From positions 1-64,000 of the forward strand of contig NZ_VLKT01000037.1 in NCBI RefSeq assembly GCF_007830515.1: a DNA stretch of 64,000 nucleotides, in the 5' to 3' direction. The translations under genes were made by a program, and so were the position numbers. This stretch comes from Mesorhizobium tianshanense. Its GTDB lineage: Bacteria; Pseudomonadota; Alphaproteobacteria; Rhizobiales; Rhizobiaceae. Shown one piece after another: positions 42,028 through 51,652 of the stretch. Numbering within the stretch: position 1 is the stretch's first letter; each line of letters starts with the position of its first letter. Below the pieces are notes generated by a model, which ran no database searches, had not been told where the DNA came from, and was given only the letters and a program-made list of their open reading frames with translations.

Positions 42028-42702
42028 TCACAACTGCACCTCGCCATGGGCCGCGCCCATGCGCTGCTCCAGCCGGCGGGCCAGCATGATCAGCGGATAG
42101 CAGACGATGAAATAGCCGAGGCCGACGAGGAAGAAGACCAGCAGGCCGTTCGGCACGCGTTGCACCACCAGCCAGCCGACCCGGGTGAGGTCGGTGAGCC
42201 CGATGGCCGAGACGACTGAGGAATCCTTGATCAGCAGCACATATTGTCCGACCAGCGGCGGCAGCACGATGCGCATCGCCTGCGGCAGCACCACCTGGCG
42301 CATCCGATGCCAGCGCGACAGGCCGGACGCCAGCGCCGCCTCGACCTGGCCGGTCGGCACTGAGCGGATGCCGGCGACGACGATCTCGCAGATGAAGCAG
42401 GCGGCCAGATTGGTCAGCGCGATGATGCCGGCGGTAAAGGCGTCGAGCTCGATGCCCAGCTCCGGCAGGATGAAGAAGATCAGGAAGATCTGCACCAGGA
42501 ACGGCGTGCCGCGGATCAGGTCGACCCAAGCGCCGATGAGGCCGCTAATCAGCCGGTTGCCGCCGGTTCTCAATATGCCGAGGCCAAAGCCGATCAGCGT
42601 GCCCAGCACCAGGCTGATCAGCGACAGCATCACGGTCATGCCGAGGCCGCGCAAGGCGAGGGGGTAGCTGCCGGCGAGGCTTTGCAGTTGCTGCCAGATC
42701 AT
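42028..42702 (-). CDS. Polar amino acid ABC transporter permease 2
   Basis: A 224-residue HisM/HisQ-type permease with about five membrane spans. DLIRGTPFLVQIFLIFFILP and the EAA loop QVEAALASGLSRWHRMRQVV with PQAMRIVLPPLVGQ are the family signatures. It overlaps the upstream permease by 4 bp (ATGA) and its end overlaps the possible GTG start of the ATPase, so the membrane and ATPase subunits are translated in a coupled way. Confidence 0.9.
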   Translation of the reverse strand: MIWQQLQSLAGSYPLALRGLGMTVMLSLISLVLGTLIGFGLGILRTGGNRLISGLIGAWVDLIRGTPFLVQIFLIFFILPELGIELDAFTAGIIALTNLAACFICEIVVAGIRSVPTGQVEAALASGLSRWHRMRQVVLPQAMRIVLPPLVGQYVLLIKDSSVVSAIGLTDLTRVGWLVVQRVPNGLLVFFLVGLGYFIVCYPLIMLARRLEQRMGAAHGEVQL

Positions 42703-43376
42703 ATGCTGCTCCTTGCCGGCTGCAGTCCAAGCCAGCGCCCGGACAGCGCCGCCAGTCCCTTCAGCCCGTAGTAGAGCAGGAGGTAGAAGGCGGCGATGGT
42801 GACAAAACCTTCCGCCGGCATGAAGCGGTCGGAGGCGAGCAATTGTCCGGCGCGCGTCAGCTCGGCGACCGCGATCAGCGACAGCAATGCAGAATCCTTG
42901 ACCAACACGATCGCCTGTCCGAGCAGCGGCGGGATGGTCACCTTGAACGCCTGCGGCAGGATGACGAGGCGCATGCGCTGGACATAGGTCATCCCTGAAG
43001 CGACGCCGGCCTCGACCTGGCCGCGCGGGATCGACAGGATGCCGGCGCGGATGATCTCGGCGACATAGGCGCCGCTGTTCAGCGACAGAGCGAGAATGCC
43101 GACGACGAGCTCAGGCAGAATGATACCGAGCCGGGGCAGGCCGAAATAGAGGAAGTAGAGCTGCGCCAGCAAGGGCGTGGCGCGTACCGCGTCGATATAG
43201 GCCTTGGCCGGGACGCGAAACAGCCAGCCACGCTGCAGGTTCATGGCGCTGAGCACGATGCCGACGGCGAGCGCCCCGGCAAAGGAGAGAAGGGACAACC
43301 ACACGGTGGTGACGAGGCCCTGCCCGAACAGCGGCAGATATTCGACGATGGTGCGGAAGCTGAAATTTTCGAGCAT
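42699..43376 (-). CDS. Polar amino acid ABC transporter permease 1
   Basis: A 225-residue permease of the same family, with DAVRATPLLAQLYFLYFGLP and the EAA loop QVEAGVASGMTYVQRMRLVI, then PQAFKVTIPPLLGQ. It lies 84 bp after the binding-protein gene and overlaps the next permease by 4 bp. The two permeases are clearly different and probably form a heterodimeric channel. Confidence 0.9.
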   Translation of the reverse strand: MLENFSFRTIVEYLPLFGQGLVTTVWLSLLSFAGALAVGIVLSAMNLQRGWLFRVPAKAYIDAVRATPLLAQLYFLYFGLPRLGIILPELVVGILALSLNSGAYVAEIIRAGILSIPRGQVEAGVASGMTYVQRMRLVILPQAFKVTIPPLLGQAIVLVKDSALLSLIAVAELTRAGQLLASDRFMPAEGFVTIAAFYLLLYYGLKGLAALSGRWLGLQPARSSI

Positions 43377-43460
43377 CGTTGGGCGGATTCCCCCGAGCGA
43401 AACGGTTTCCGAACAGCTTCGCGGCGCGAGGCACGCGAAGCTGTTCGGGTCTATTGCTGC

Positions 43461-44249
43461 TTAGTGGTCCTTCTTCCAGTCGTCGGAATTGACCCAGTAG
43501 TCGAGGTTCTTCTGCAGGCGGCCGTCGAGGCTGACCTGATCGAGGAACAGGTTCATCCAGGTCAGCAGGTCCTGCTCGTCATAGCGCGTGGCGAAGGCCA
43601 GCGGCTCCTTCGACAGCATGTCCGGCATGATGGTGAAGCTGCCGGCCGGATAGGCGGTCGACTGGCCCTTGACCGCCGAGACGTCGTTGACGCCGCAATC
43701 GGCCTGGCCGTTGTTGACGGCGTCGAGCAGCAGCGGGCCGCCGCCCTTGTAGCTCTTGATGTCGGCATCGGGGAAGGCGGTCTTGGCCTCCTTCTCACCG
43801 GTGGCGCCGAGCAGCACAGCGATCTTGGTGCCCTTGGCTTTGCAATCCTCGGTGGACTTGAACTTGCTGTCGGCTTTGGTGAAGACGGTGCTGCCCGTGT
43901 ACATGTAAGGCTTGGTGAAGGCGACCTTCATCGCCCGCGCCAGCGTCGGCGTCATGTCAGCGACCAGAAGATCGGCCTTGCCCGACAGCAGCGCCGGGAT
44001 CAGTCCGTCCCAGTCGAAATCGAGGAAGGTGATCTTGACGCCCATTTCCTTGGCCATCAGTTCGGCCAGTTCGACCGAACTGCCGGTGCGTTCGCCGGCC
44101 GCACCAACCAGCGAGAAGGGCGGTCCCTGCGTCTGCACGGCAACGCGCAGCTCGCCGCGCTTGGTGATCTCGTCGAGCGTTCCGGCACTGGCCGCGGCAG
44201 TGAGGCCGGCGAGCGCAAGGCCTGCGATGAAAAGCTTGGCAATCTTCAT
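43461..44249 (-). CDS. Amino acid ABC transporter, periplasmic binding protein
   Basis: A 262-residue type II binding protein. A signal peptide (MKIAKLFIAGLALAGLTAAA, cleavage near SAG) is followed by TLDEITKRGELRVAVQTQGP, FDWDGLIPALLSGKADLLVA and VAFTKPYMYTGSTVFTK, all typical of family 3. The two cysteines (EDCKAKG, ADCGVND) may form a disulphide. ATG 44249 follows AAGGAGGAA, the strongest ribosome site in the operon. The ligand is probably an amino acid; adjacency to the dehydrogenase suggests its substrate. Confidence 0.9.
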   Translation of the reverse strand: MKIAKLFIAGLALAGLTAAASAGTLDEITKRGELRVAVQTQGPPFSLVGAAGERTGSSVELAELMAKEMGVKITFLDFDWDGLIPALLSGKADLLVADMTPTLARAMKVAFTKPYMYTGSTVFTKADSKFKSTEDCKAKGTKIAVLLGATGEKEAKTAFPDADIKSYKGGGPLLLDAVNNGQADCGVNDVSAVKGQSTAYPAGSFTIMPDMLSKEPLAFATRYDEQDLLTWMNLFLDQVSLDGRLQKNLDYWVNSDDWKKDH

Positions 44250-44358
44250 TGGGCATTCCTCCTTGTTATCGTTTGTTGTTCCACGTTTTTGTTCCACCCT
44301 TTCGGGGGCTTTTTGAGCGGCAGCGCCGTTGCCGGCGGCGGCCACCGTTCGAAAATCG

Positions 44359-45522
44359 TCAATCCCAGCTGATCGTTTCGGATACCCGTATACCGCGCCG
44401 AGCCAGCTCGTCGAGGAAGCGGCCGTCAGGCACATGCAGCAGCGGGTTGAGCAGGCCGGGTTCAGTGATTTCGCCCCGCGCCAGCATCTGCGCCACGATG
44501 CTGGCGGGATAGCCGACGCCAAGGCTCATGCCGAACAGGCCGGAGGCGAGATCGCGTTCGATGATCAGGTTCGAGGTCACCGTCTTGCGGCGGCCGCCTT
44601 GGGTGCCTGAGAAGACATTGCGCATCACGCAAAGGTCCTTTTCGTCGGCGCCATATTGCAGTTGCGGGCCGAGCAGCCGGCCGAGAAATTCACGTGGGCT
44701 GGCGCCAACTCCGGGCAGTTTGTCTTCGGAGAGGAAGCCAAGCTCCTTGAGCGGCGCCCAGAACGCCGACCAACCCGGCCAGCGCAACGAATAGCGGCCA
44801 GAGCGCTGCAGCTCCTTGGCGGCGGCCAACATCTCGACGTAGTGCGGCGCGTCGCCATTGGGGAAGGCTTCCAGTCTGCCCAGCCCGTCGACCTCGATCT
44901 GATGGATGAAGCGATTGTCGTGCTGGCGGCCGGCCGGCACCTCGACCCGTTGGCCGTCTTCGATGAGCACGCTGTCGCGGTTCTGGCTCACCAGAACCAT
45001 GTCGAAGTTCCAGCTCACCTTGTAGCACAGCGGCTTGGCCATCGCTTTCGGCTCGGGGATGCCGCCGCAATAGGAATCGATCGCCGTGATGGTTTCGAAC
45101 TGACGGGCGGCGCGCGCGTAGAGCACAAGGTCGATGCCGGGGTCGAGCCCGCATTCGGTCATGATCGAAACGCCGGCAGCTTCCGCTGCCGGGGCAAGGT
45201 CGGCGATGACCTTGCCGTAATTGGTGGTGACCAGCGGCGTGCGCGTCGCGATCGCGGCCAGCACCGCCTCGCGCATCAGCGGCTGCGGCAACAGGTCGAT
45301 GGCGGCGTCGACACCCGCCAGCACGTCCGCCAATGCCGGAGCGATCGCGCCTTCCGGCACGACGAAACGCACGCGGCCAAGGTCGGCCAGGCCGCCGAGC
45401 CGGGCTGCCCCGTCCGGCGCGGTATCGACGCAGACCACTTGCTCGACACCGGCGCAGGCGACGAGATCCGCGATCGCCGCCCGGCCTTGCAGGCCGAGGC
45501 CGCCGAGAACCGCGATCTTCAT
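44359..45522 (-). CDS. Saccharopine dehydrogenase-like NAD(P)-binding enzyme
   Basis: A 387-residue member of the saccharopine dehydrogenase/lysine 6-dehydrogenase group. The Rossmann opening is MKIAVLGGLGLQGRAAIADL, and the family motif TECGLDPGIDLVLYARAA follows near residues 120-137, then IDSYCGGIPEPKAM. Relatives include lysine 6-dehydrogenase and carboxynorspermidine synthase, so an amino-acid dehydrogenase role is likely but the substrate is open. It overlaps the Lrp regulator gene by 4 bp and precedes a complete amino acid importer, which suggests uptake and first-step oxidation of the same compound. Confidence 0.83.
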   Translation of the reverse strand: MKIAVLGGLGLQGRAAIADLVACAGVEQVVCVDTAPDGAARLGGLADLGRVRFVVPEGAIAPALADVLAGVDAAIDLLPQPLMREAVLAAIATRTPLVTTNYGKVIADLAPAAEAAGVSIMTECGLDPGIDLVLYARAARQFETITAIDSYCGGIPEPKAMAKPLCYKVSWNFDMVLVSQNRDSVLIEDGQRVEVPAGRQHDNRFIHQIEVDGLGRLEAFPNGDAPHYVEMLAAAKELQRSGRYSLRWPGWSAFWAPLKELGFLSEDKLPGVGASPREFLGRLLGPQLQYGADEKDLCVMRNVFSGTQGGRRKTVTSNLIIERDLASGLFGMSLGVGYPASIVAQMLARGEITEPGLLNPLLHVPDGRFLDELARRGIRVSETISWD

Positions 45523-46028
45523 GGCATTTCCTTGCGCGCAGTTGTCTCGTCCGACCAGCAGCCTTCCGGCAAGCTGACCCATTTGTTGCAGGAGGCCATG
45601 ACGACGAACGTCTCGCTGCGCACGACTTCGCCAGGCTCGCCCGCGCCGGGGATCAGCTCGCTGGTGACACGGTAGAGATCGGCGACATCGCCGGCCACCG
45701 TCACGTCGACGATGATGTCGAAGCGCCCGGTGACGACAGAGGCCGAATTCACGAAAGGCAGTTCGGAAATGCGCTGCGCGAGTTCCCGGGCGCGACCGCG
45801 TCCCTGCGCATTGATGCCGACGATCGCCGAGATCAGCTCGGGGCGTTCGGTCAGGTTGAGCAGCCCGACGATCTTGAGCAGGTTGCGGTCCAAGAGGTTG
45901 CGCAGCCGCATGCGCACCGTCGGCACCGAGACCGCCATCTTCTCGGCGAGGCGATTGACGCCAAGCTGCGCATCCTGCGACAGCAGCTTGACCAGTCGCC
46001 GGTCGGTCTGATCGAGATGTTCCCGCAA
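45519..46028 (-). CDS. Lrp/AsnC-family regulator of the amino acid operon
   Basis: A 169-residue regulator with the winged helix-turn-helix at about 5-65 (LDQTDRRLVKLLSQDAQLGV, LAEKMAVSVPTVRMRLRNLL) and a RAM ligand domain with SASVVTGRFDIIVDVTVAG. Its stop overlaps the start of the dehydrogenase gene (ATGA), so it is the first gene of its own target operon. A short AT-rich inverted repeat 14 bp before its start codon is a likely autoregulatory site. Confidence 0.9.
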   Translation of the reverse strand: MREHLDQTDRRLVKLLSQDAQLGVNRLAEKMAVSVPTVRMRLRNLLDRNLLKIVGLLNLTERPELISAIVGINAQGRGRARELAQRISELPFVNSASVVTGRFDIIVDVTVAGDVADLYRVTSELIPGAGEPGEVVRSETFVVMASCNKWVSLPEGCWSDETTARKEMP

Positions 46029-46041
46029 ACGCTCAGGCTTT

Positions 46042-46062
46042 CATAAATGGAAAGAATTTATG
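46042..46062. promoter_or_regulatory. AT-rich inverted repeat before the Lrp gene
   Basis: CATAAAT (46042-46048) and ATTTATG (46056-46062) form a perfect 7-bp dyad with a 7-base spacer immediately upstream of the regulator start at 46028. AT-rich dyads of this kind suit Lrp/AsnC dimers. Confidence 0.5.
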
Positions 46063-46199
46063 GATTTTTCTTTCTGATATGAAAACAGCTTAGGGGTTAT
46101 CTTTTGAAATCGCAAGAGTGTTCGGCCGCCTGTTAACAAGAACCCGGAAGACGGGTATGGAGGGCTTGCCGCTGCCGCGGCCGACCGAGGGCATGCCGG

Positions 46200-47123
46200 C
46201 TAGCGCGGCTTCTCGATCCCCGGAATGCCGCCGATCCGCTCGGCGAGAAAATCGACCAGCAGCCGGACCCGCGCAATGCCCGCGCGCTCCGGAACGATCA
46301 GCATGCTCAGCGGTACGGGAGGCGGGGAATAGCCCGACAGGATCACTTCCAGCCGGCCAGCTGCGAGGAGATCGTCGACAAGCCAGTGATGGGCCGGTGC
46401 GATACCGCGCCCGGCGACAAGGGCTTCGCGCGCGGCAAGCCCATGGTCGACCCGAAATCGGCCGCCAAAAGGCACCGCATGGCGCTCGCCGCCCGGCCCC
46501 TGCAGGGCGAGCGTGTCGCTTCCCGCGATGTTCGACATCCGGATGCCTTCATGGCCAGGCAGATCCTGCGGGACAGCCGGTCTGCCCCGCGCCGCCAGAT
46601 AGGTCGGCGCCGCCACCAGCAGACGCCGCGACTGGCCAAGCGCCCTTAGTTTCATGGAACTGTCGGTGAGCGGACCGAGGCGAAGCGCGATGTCGACGCC
46701 CTCCCGCACAAGGTCGATGCGCTCGTCGGTGAGGCTGAGATCGACCCCGATGTCGGGATAGCGGTCCTGAAAGGCGAAGATCAAGCGGCTGACGTGCAAA
46801 ACCCCGAGCGCCGCCGTGCAGGATATCCGGATCGTGCCGGCCGACGCGCCGCGCGTGCCCCGCGCCTCATCGCCGGCCTGCTCAACGAGGCGCAGGATCT
46901 GGACGCTGTCGGCATAGTAACGGCTGCCTTCATCGGTCATCGTGACACGCCGGGTGGTCCTGCTGAGCAAGGGCACGCCGATGGCCTCCTCGAGTTCCCG
47001 CAGATGCCGTGTGACCGTCGACTGCCCAACGCCGAGTTCGCGCGCCACCGCTGACAGGCTGCCGCGCTCGGCGACGCGAACGAAGGTGCGCATGCGCTCG
47101 AGTGTGACGTCCGATCTATCCAT
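46200..47123 (-). CDS. LysR-family regulator
   Basis: A 307-residue regulator. The winged helix-turn-helix covers about residues 6-65 (TFVRVAERGSLSAVARELGV, QSTVTRHLRELEEAIGVPLL), followed by a two-lobed effector domain (about 95-300) of the type common among rhizobial LysR proteins controlling divergent oxidoreductases. It is divergent from the NAD(P)H oxidoreductase at 47217 with 93 bp between, so it probably controls that gene, possibly in response to quinones or electrophiles. Confidence 0.9.
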   Translation of the reverse strand: MDRSDVTLERMRTFVRVAERGSLSAVARELGVGQSTVTRHLRELEEAIGVPLLSRTTRRVTMTDEGSRYYADSVQILRLVEQAGDEARGTRGASAGTIRISCTAALGVLHVSRLIFAFQDRYPDIGVDLSLTDERIDLVREGVDIALRLGPLTDSSMKLRALGQSRRLLVAAPTYLAARGRPAVPQDLPGHEGIRMSNIAGSDTLALQGPGGERHAVPFGGRFRVDHGLAAREALVAGRGIAPAHHWLVDDLLAAGRLEVILSGYSPPPVPLSMLIVPERAGIARVRLLVDFLAERIGGIPGIEKPR

Positions 47124-47136
47124 TATTCGGCATAAT
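47122..47136. promoter_or_regulatory. Candidate LysR site
   Basis: ATTAT-TCGGC-ATAAT is a perfect dyad overlapping the LysR start codon in the divergent promoter. It has the T-N11-A form of LysR recognition sites. Confidence 0.4.
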
Positions 47137-47216
47137 CTTATTCATTGTCTACATATAGCGGATTACCCAAGGGCTGGCTACCTTCAGCGTTCACCGTCCT
47201 TCTTCGGAGTTGACCC

Positions 47217-48047
47217 ATGAAAGTCCTGCTTGTCTTTGCTCATCCTGAATCGCGGTCGCTCAATGGCGCGCTGCGTGACGTCGCCATCAGGGAACTCGAG
47301 GCCCAGGGCCACGAGGTGCGGGTGTCGGACCTCTATGCCGATGGCTGGAAATCCGAGGTGGACCGTGCCGACTTTCCGTCGTGGCCGCCCGAAGCGCGTT
47401 TCCTGCCGGCTGGTGCGTCCAAAGAGGCTTTCGCGAGCAACACGCTGACCGATGACGTCAAAGCGGAGATCGACAAGCTGCTGTGGGCCGACACCCTGAT
47501 CCTTCAGTTTCCGCTCTGGTGGTACGCCATGCCGGCGATCCTCAAGGGCTGGGTCGACCGGGTGTACGCCTACGGCTTCGCCTATGGCGTCGGCGAGCAC
47601 AGCGACAAGCGGTGGGGCGACCGCTTTGGCGAGGGAACGCTCGCCGGCAAGCGCGCGATGCTGATCGTGACCACGGGCGGCTGGGAGGAGCATTATTCCG
47701 CCCGCGGCGTTAACGGCCCGATCGACGACCTGCTGTTCCCGATCAATCACGGGATCCTTTATTATCCGGGCTACGACGTGCTTCCGCCGTTCGTGGTTTT
47801 CAGAGTGGACCGTTTCGGTGAGGCCGATTTCGAACCTGTTGCGCAGCGGCTGCGCGAAAGGATGCGGACGCTCGAGACAATCCGGCCCATACCCTTCCGG
47901 CAGCAGAATGGCGGGGACTACCACATTCCGAGCATGCAGCTCCGCTCCGAACTGGGCGATCCGGGCGCCACAGGCTTCGCGCTTCACGAGGATCGCGCCG
48001 GCGCCAAGTCGGCGGCGTCGCGTCGCACCTTTCGGGGCGTTGCCTGA
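47217..48047 (+). CDS. NAD(P)H-quinone oxidoreductase (flavodoxin-like fold)
   Basis: A 276-residue flavin reductase of the NQO1/MdaB-type family. The N-terminal phosphate loop is LLVFAHPESRSLNGALRDVA, and the active-site strand LILQFPLWWYAMPAILKGWV is the family's signature (FPLWWY). It reduces quinones or related electrophiles with two electrons, using FAD or FMN. About 60 residues of extra C-terminal sequence after residue 215 resemble the longer members of the family. It is divergent from a LysR gene. Confidence 0.88.
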   Translation: MKVLLVFAHPESRSLNGALRDVAIRELEAQGHEVRVSDLYADGWKSEVDRADFPSWPPEARFLPAGASKEAFASNTLTDDVKAEIDKLLWADTLILQFPLWWYAMPAILKGWVDRVYAYGFAYGVGEHSDKRWGDRFGEGTLAGKRAMLIVTTGGWEEHYSARGVNGPIDDLLFPINHGILYYPGYDVLPPFVVFRVDRFGEADFEPVAQRLRERMRTLETIRPIPFRQQNGGDYHIPSMQLRSELGDPGATGFALHEDRAGAKSAASRRTFRGVA

Positions 48048-48230
48048 CGCAGGGCAAGGCAAGGAGCCCGGAGCTTACTGGATGAATCAGCGGCAGGCCC
48101 GGAAGATCGCCACCGCCGCGGCCGTGAGCGCGGCATTGCCGGATGCCACGCGCAATTCTTTCAATCATTTCTTGAAATGTGGACCGGACTTTTCGTGATT
48201 TGATGGGGCCATCGAACAGGGGAGGCGTCA

Positions 48231-49232
48231 TTGACCGACTACATCGGGTTGCCGAAAGCCGAAGTGCACATACACGTCGAGGGCTGCTTCGAGGCCGACG
48301 ACGTAATCAGGAACTGCGAGGAGGCTGGCATTCCGCTGCGTGCGCCGCGCGACAGGCTCTTCGAAGCACACGACCTGAAGAGCTTTCTCGAGATGCTCGA
48401 CTGGTTATGCGGGACGTTCCGGACGCGCGAGCAACTGGCCACCACTGCCTACAAGTTTGCGCAGCGCATGACCGGGAGCGGCGTGCGTTACGCCGACGTC
48501 ATCGTCAACCCGACCCACTGGCCGCACTGGCACAGGAACCTCCCGGCGATGATCGACGCGTTCGACGTCGGTTTCGCGGCCGCCGAGCAGGACGGAAACC
48601 CGCCGGTCGGGCTTTGCGTCAGCCTGCTTCGCACCCAGTCGGCGGCGGAGTCGATCGAGTTGGTGGAGTTGCTGAGCGAGATCAGGCACCCGCGCGTCGT
48701 TGCGCTGTCGGTCGACGGAAACGAAGCGGCTGCCGGCCGCACCGGTCCGCGCTTTGCCGAGGCGTTCCGCCGGGCTGCTGCTGCGGGTTTGCGGCGGACA
48801 GTTCATGCGGGCGAGTCAAGCGGTCCCGAGGGCGTCCGTGACGCTGTCGAATTGCTTGGCGCCGACCGCATCGACCACGGTGTACGAGCGATCGAGGATC
48901 CGGATTTGGTCGACTTGCTTGCGCAAAGACAGATTCCTTTGGGCGTCTGCCCGATCTCCAACATCGTGCTCGGCGTCTACCGGTCGCTTGCCGAACATCC
49001 GATCGACGCCCTGCGCAAGGCCGGCGTTGCCGTCTCGATAAACACCGACGATCCGGCGCTGCTCGACACGACCCTCGAAGCGTCTTACGCCGCGTGCACC
49101 GAGGCTTTCGCATGGGACGGCGAAGCCATCCGCCAACTCGCTGCGACTTCGGTGCACGCGAGCTATGCCGACCCTGCGCTAAAGGCGCATATTCTGGCAG
49201 ATCTGGCGGCATGGCAGGCCTGGCAGGCCTGA
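48231..49232 (+). CDS. Adenosine deaminase-like amidohydrolase
   Basis: A 333-residue TIM-barrel metal hydrolase of the adenosine/adenine deaminase family. The zinc ligands are readable: HIHVEG (His13 and His15), VHAGES, DRIDHG and NTDDPAL. The first motif HIHVEG differs from HxHLDG of classical adenosine deaminases, so the substrate may be another purine or aminated compound. The start is TTG 48231 after the strong site GGGGAGGCG, and no ATG gives the conserved N-terminus. It is isolated from other purine genes; a BKACE-type gene faces it across a palindromic element. Confidence 0.88.
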   Translation: MTDYIGLPKAEVHIHVEGCFEADDVIRNCEEAGIPLRAPRDRLFEAHDLKSFLEMLDWLCGTFRTREQLATTAYKFAQRMTGSGVRYADVIVNPTHWPHWHRNLPAMIDAFDVGFAAAEQDGNPPVGLCVSLLRTQSAAESIELVELLSEIRHPRVVALSVDGNEAAAGRTGPRFAEAFRRAAAAGLRRTVHAGESSGPEGVRDAVELLGADRIDHGVRAIEDPDLVDLLAQRQIPLGVCPISNIVLGVYRSLAEHPIDALRKAGVAVSINTDDPALLDTTLEASYAACTEAFAWDGEAIRQLAATSVHASYADPALKAHILADLAAWQAWQA

Positions 49233-49276
49233 CAAGGGCTGCGAGATCGGCAGCCTTTGAAAGCTTGGATTCCTCG

Positions 49277-49440
49277 CCCCACGGAAGTGGGGAGAGGTGG
49301 CCGCGAAGCGGCCGGAGAGGGACCCTTCGAAAGACGCAAGCCTTCTAATGAAGACGCTCGAGCGTGGGCCTGCGCGATTTCCCCCTCTCCGTCTCGGCTT
49401 CGCCGAACCACCTCTCCTCAGCGAGGAACCAGGTCCCGCT
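49277..49440. repeat. Palindromic intergenic element (RIME-like)
   Basis: Between the convergent deaminase and BKACE genes lie CCCCAC-N4-GTGGGG (49277-49292) and GGCCGC-GAA-GCGGCC (49299-49313), then a mirrored pyrimidine-rich part up to about 49440. It resembles the blocks at 15675 and 61427 in composition and layout. Confidence 0.6.
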
Positions 49441-50164
49441 ACCGCCTCTCCCTGAAAATCGCCACCGCCGCCGCCACCAGCGCTGCATTACCGAAGGCCA
49501 CCGTTCCGTCCGGAAGCTCCTTGCCGTCCTCCAGCCCGACGCGCGTCGACCAGTTGCGTTCCGCCGCCCCATGCACGAACGGCCAGACAGTCGCGTTTTC
49601 GCCGTGCAGCAGGATGGCGTGGCGCATTCCGGCGCGGTCGAGTGCCGCCGCGATACCGTCGCTGACTTCCCATGCCGCGTTCAGCGCCTGCTCCGAGATC
49701 TCGATCAGGATGCGCAGCACCTTGCAGCCGTGATCGAGGCGCACCAGGCGCTCGGCGTCGGCGACGGAGGCGAGCCCGGCTTCGATGCCGATACCGCGCT
49801 GGCGCAGCCTCTGCATGACCTCGGGCGCGGCTTTCTCACTCAGATTGACCGAGGCGTAGTCGGGCAGTTCGCTCCAACCGTCGATCGCCGCCAGCGTGCG
49901 CTCGTCGTCGTTCTCGATCCAGGCGCCGGTCGAGACGCCGATCAGCGTTCCCGGGCAGGCGCGGCGCAAGGCCAGCATAGTCCGATCCATCGCCTCAGGC
50001 GCGAGGCTTTCGCGGCCATCGAGCCCGCGTGCATGGACATGCAGCTCGGCCGCACCGGCGGCCACGCAGGCCGCGCCGTCGCGCGCCATGGCGTCCGCGT
50101 CAAGCGGTAGGTGCGGATGGAAGTCGGCGTTGCGCGCGCCATTGATGCAGGCTTGAACGATCAT
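49439..50164 (-). CDS. BKACE (DUF849) family beta-keto acid cleavage protein
   Basis: A 241-residue TIM-barrel protein of the 3-keto-5-aminohexanoate cleavage family, which uses acetyl-CoA and zinc to split beta-keto acids into acetoacetate and an acyl-CoA. Visible are IVQACINGARNADFHPHLP, the zinc His pair in AELHVHARG and the LLHGENATVWPFVH segment. It is somewhat shorter than the usual 270-310 residues, so some loops are reduced. ATG 50164 is preferred; the frame is open to 50191. No kce/kdd lysine fermentation genes are nearby, and the substrate is unknown. Confidence 0.83.
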   Translation of the reverse strand: MIVQACINGARNADFHPHLPLDADAMARDGAACVAAGAAELHVHARGLDGRESLAPEAMDRTMLALRRACPGTLIGVSTGAWIENDDERTLAAIDGWSELPDYASVNLSEKAAPEVMQRLRQRGIGIEAGLASVADAERLVRLDHGCKVLRILIEISEQALNAAWEVSDGIAAALDRAGMRHAILLHGENATVWPFVHGAAERNWSTRVGLEDGKELPDGTVAFGNAALVAAAVAIFRERR

Positions 50165-50169
50165 GAGAA

Positions 50170-50190
50170 TGGTCCGGTTGAAGTGGACCA
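50170..50190. promoter_or_regulatory. Small dyad at the BKACE gene start
   Basis: TGGTCC (50170-50175) and GGACCA (50185-50190) form a 6-bp dyad with a 9-base spacer just upstream of the BKACE ATG. It resembles operators of FadR-type GntR proteins, but no such regulator is in the window. Confidence 0.3.
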
Positions 50191-50283
50191 AGTGTAGCGC
50201 GGGATGGCGGAAACCGGAATCGGGTTCGTCTCAGGAGAGTTGCTACGGAGGCAGGGAAGGTCCGTGATGTCGGCGCCGCCCCT

Positions 50284-51639
<1,356 letters not shown>

Positions 51640-51652
51640 GCTGCCTTGGCCA

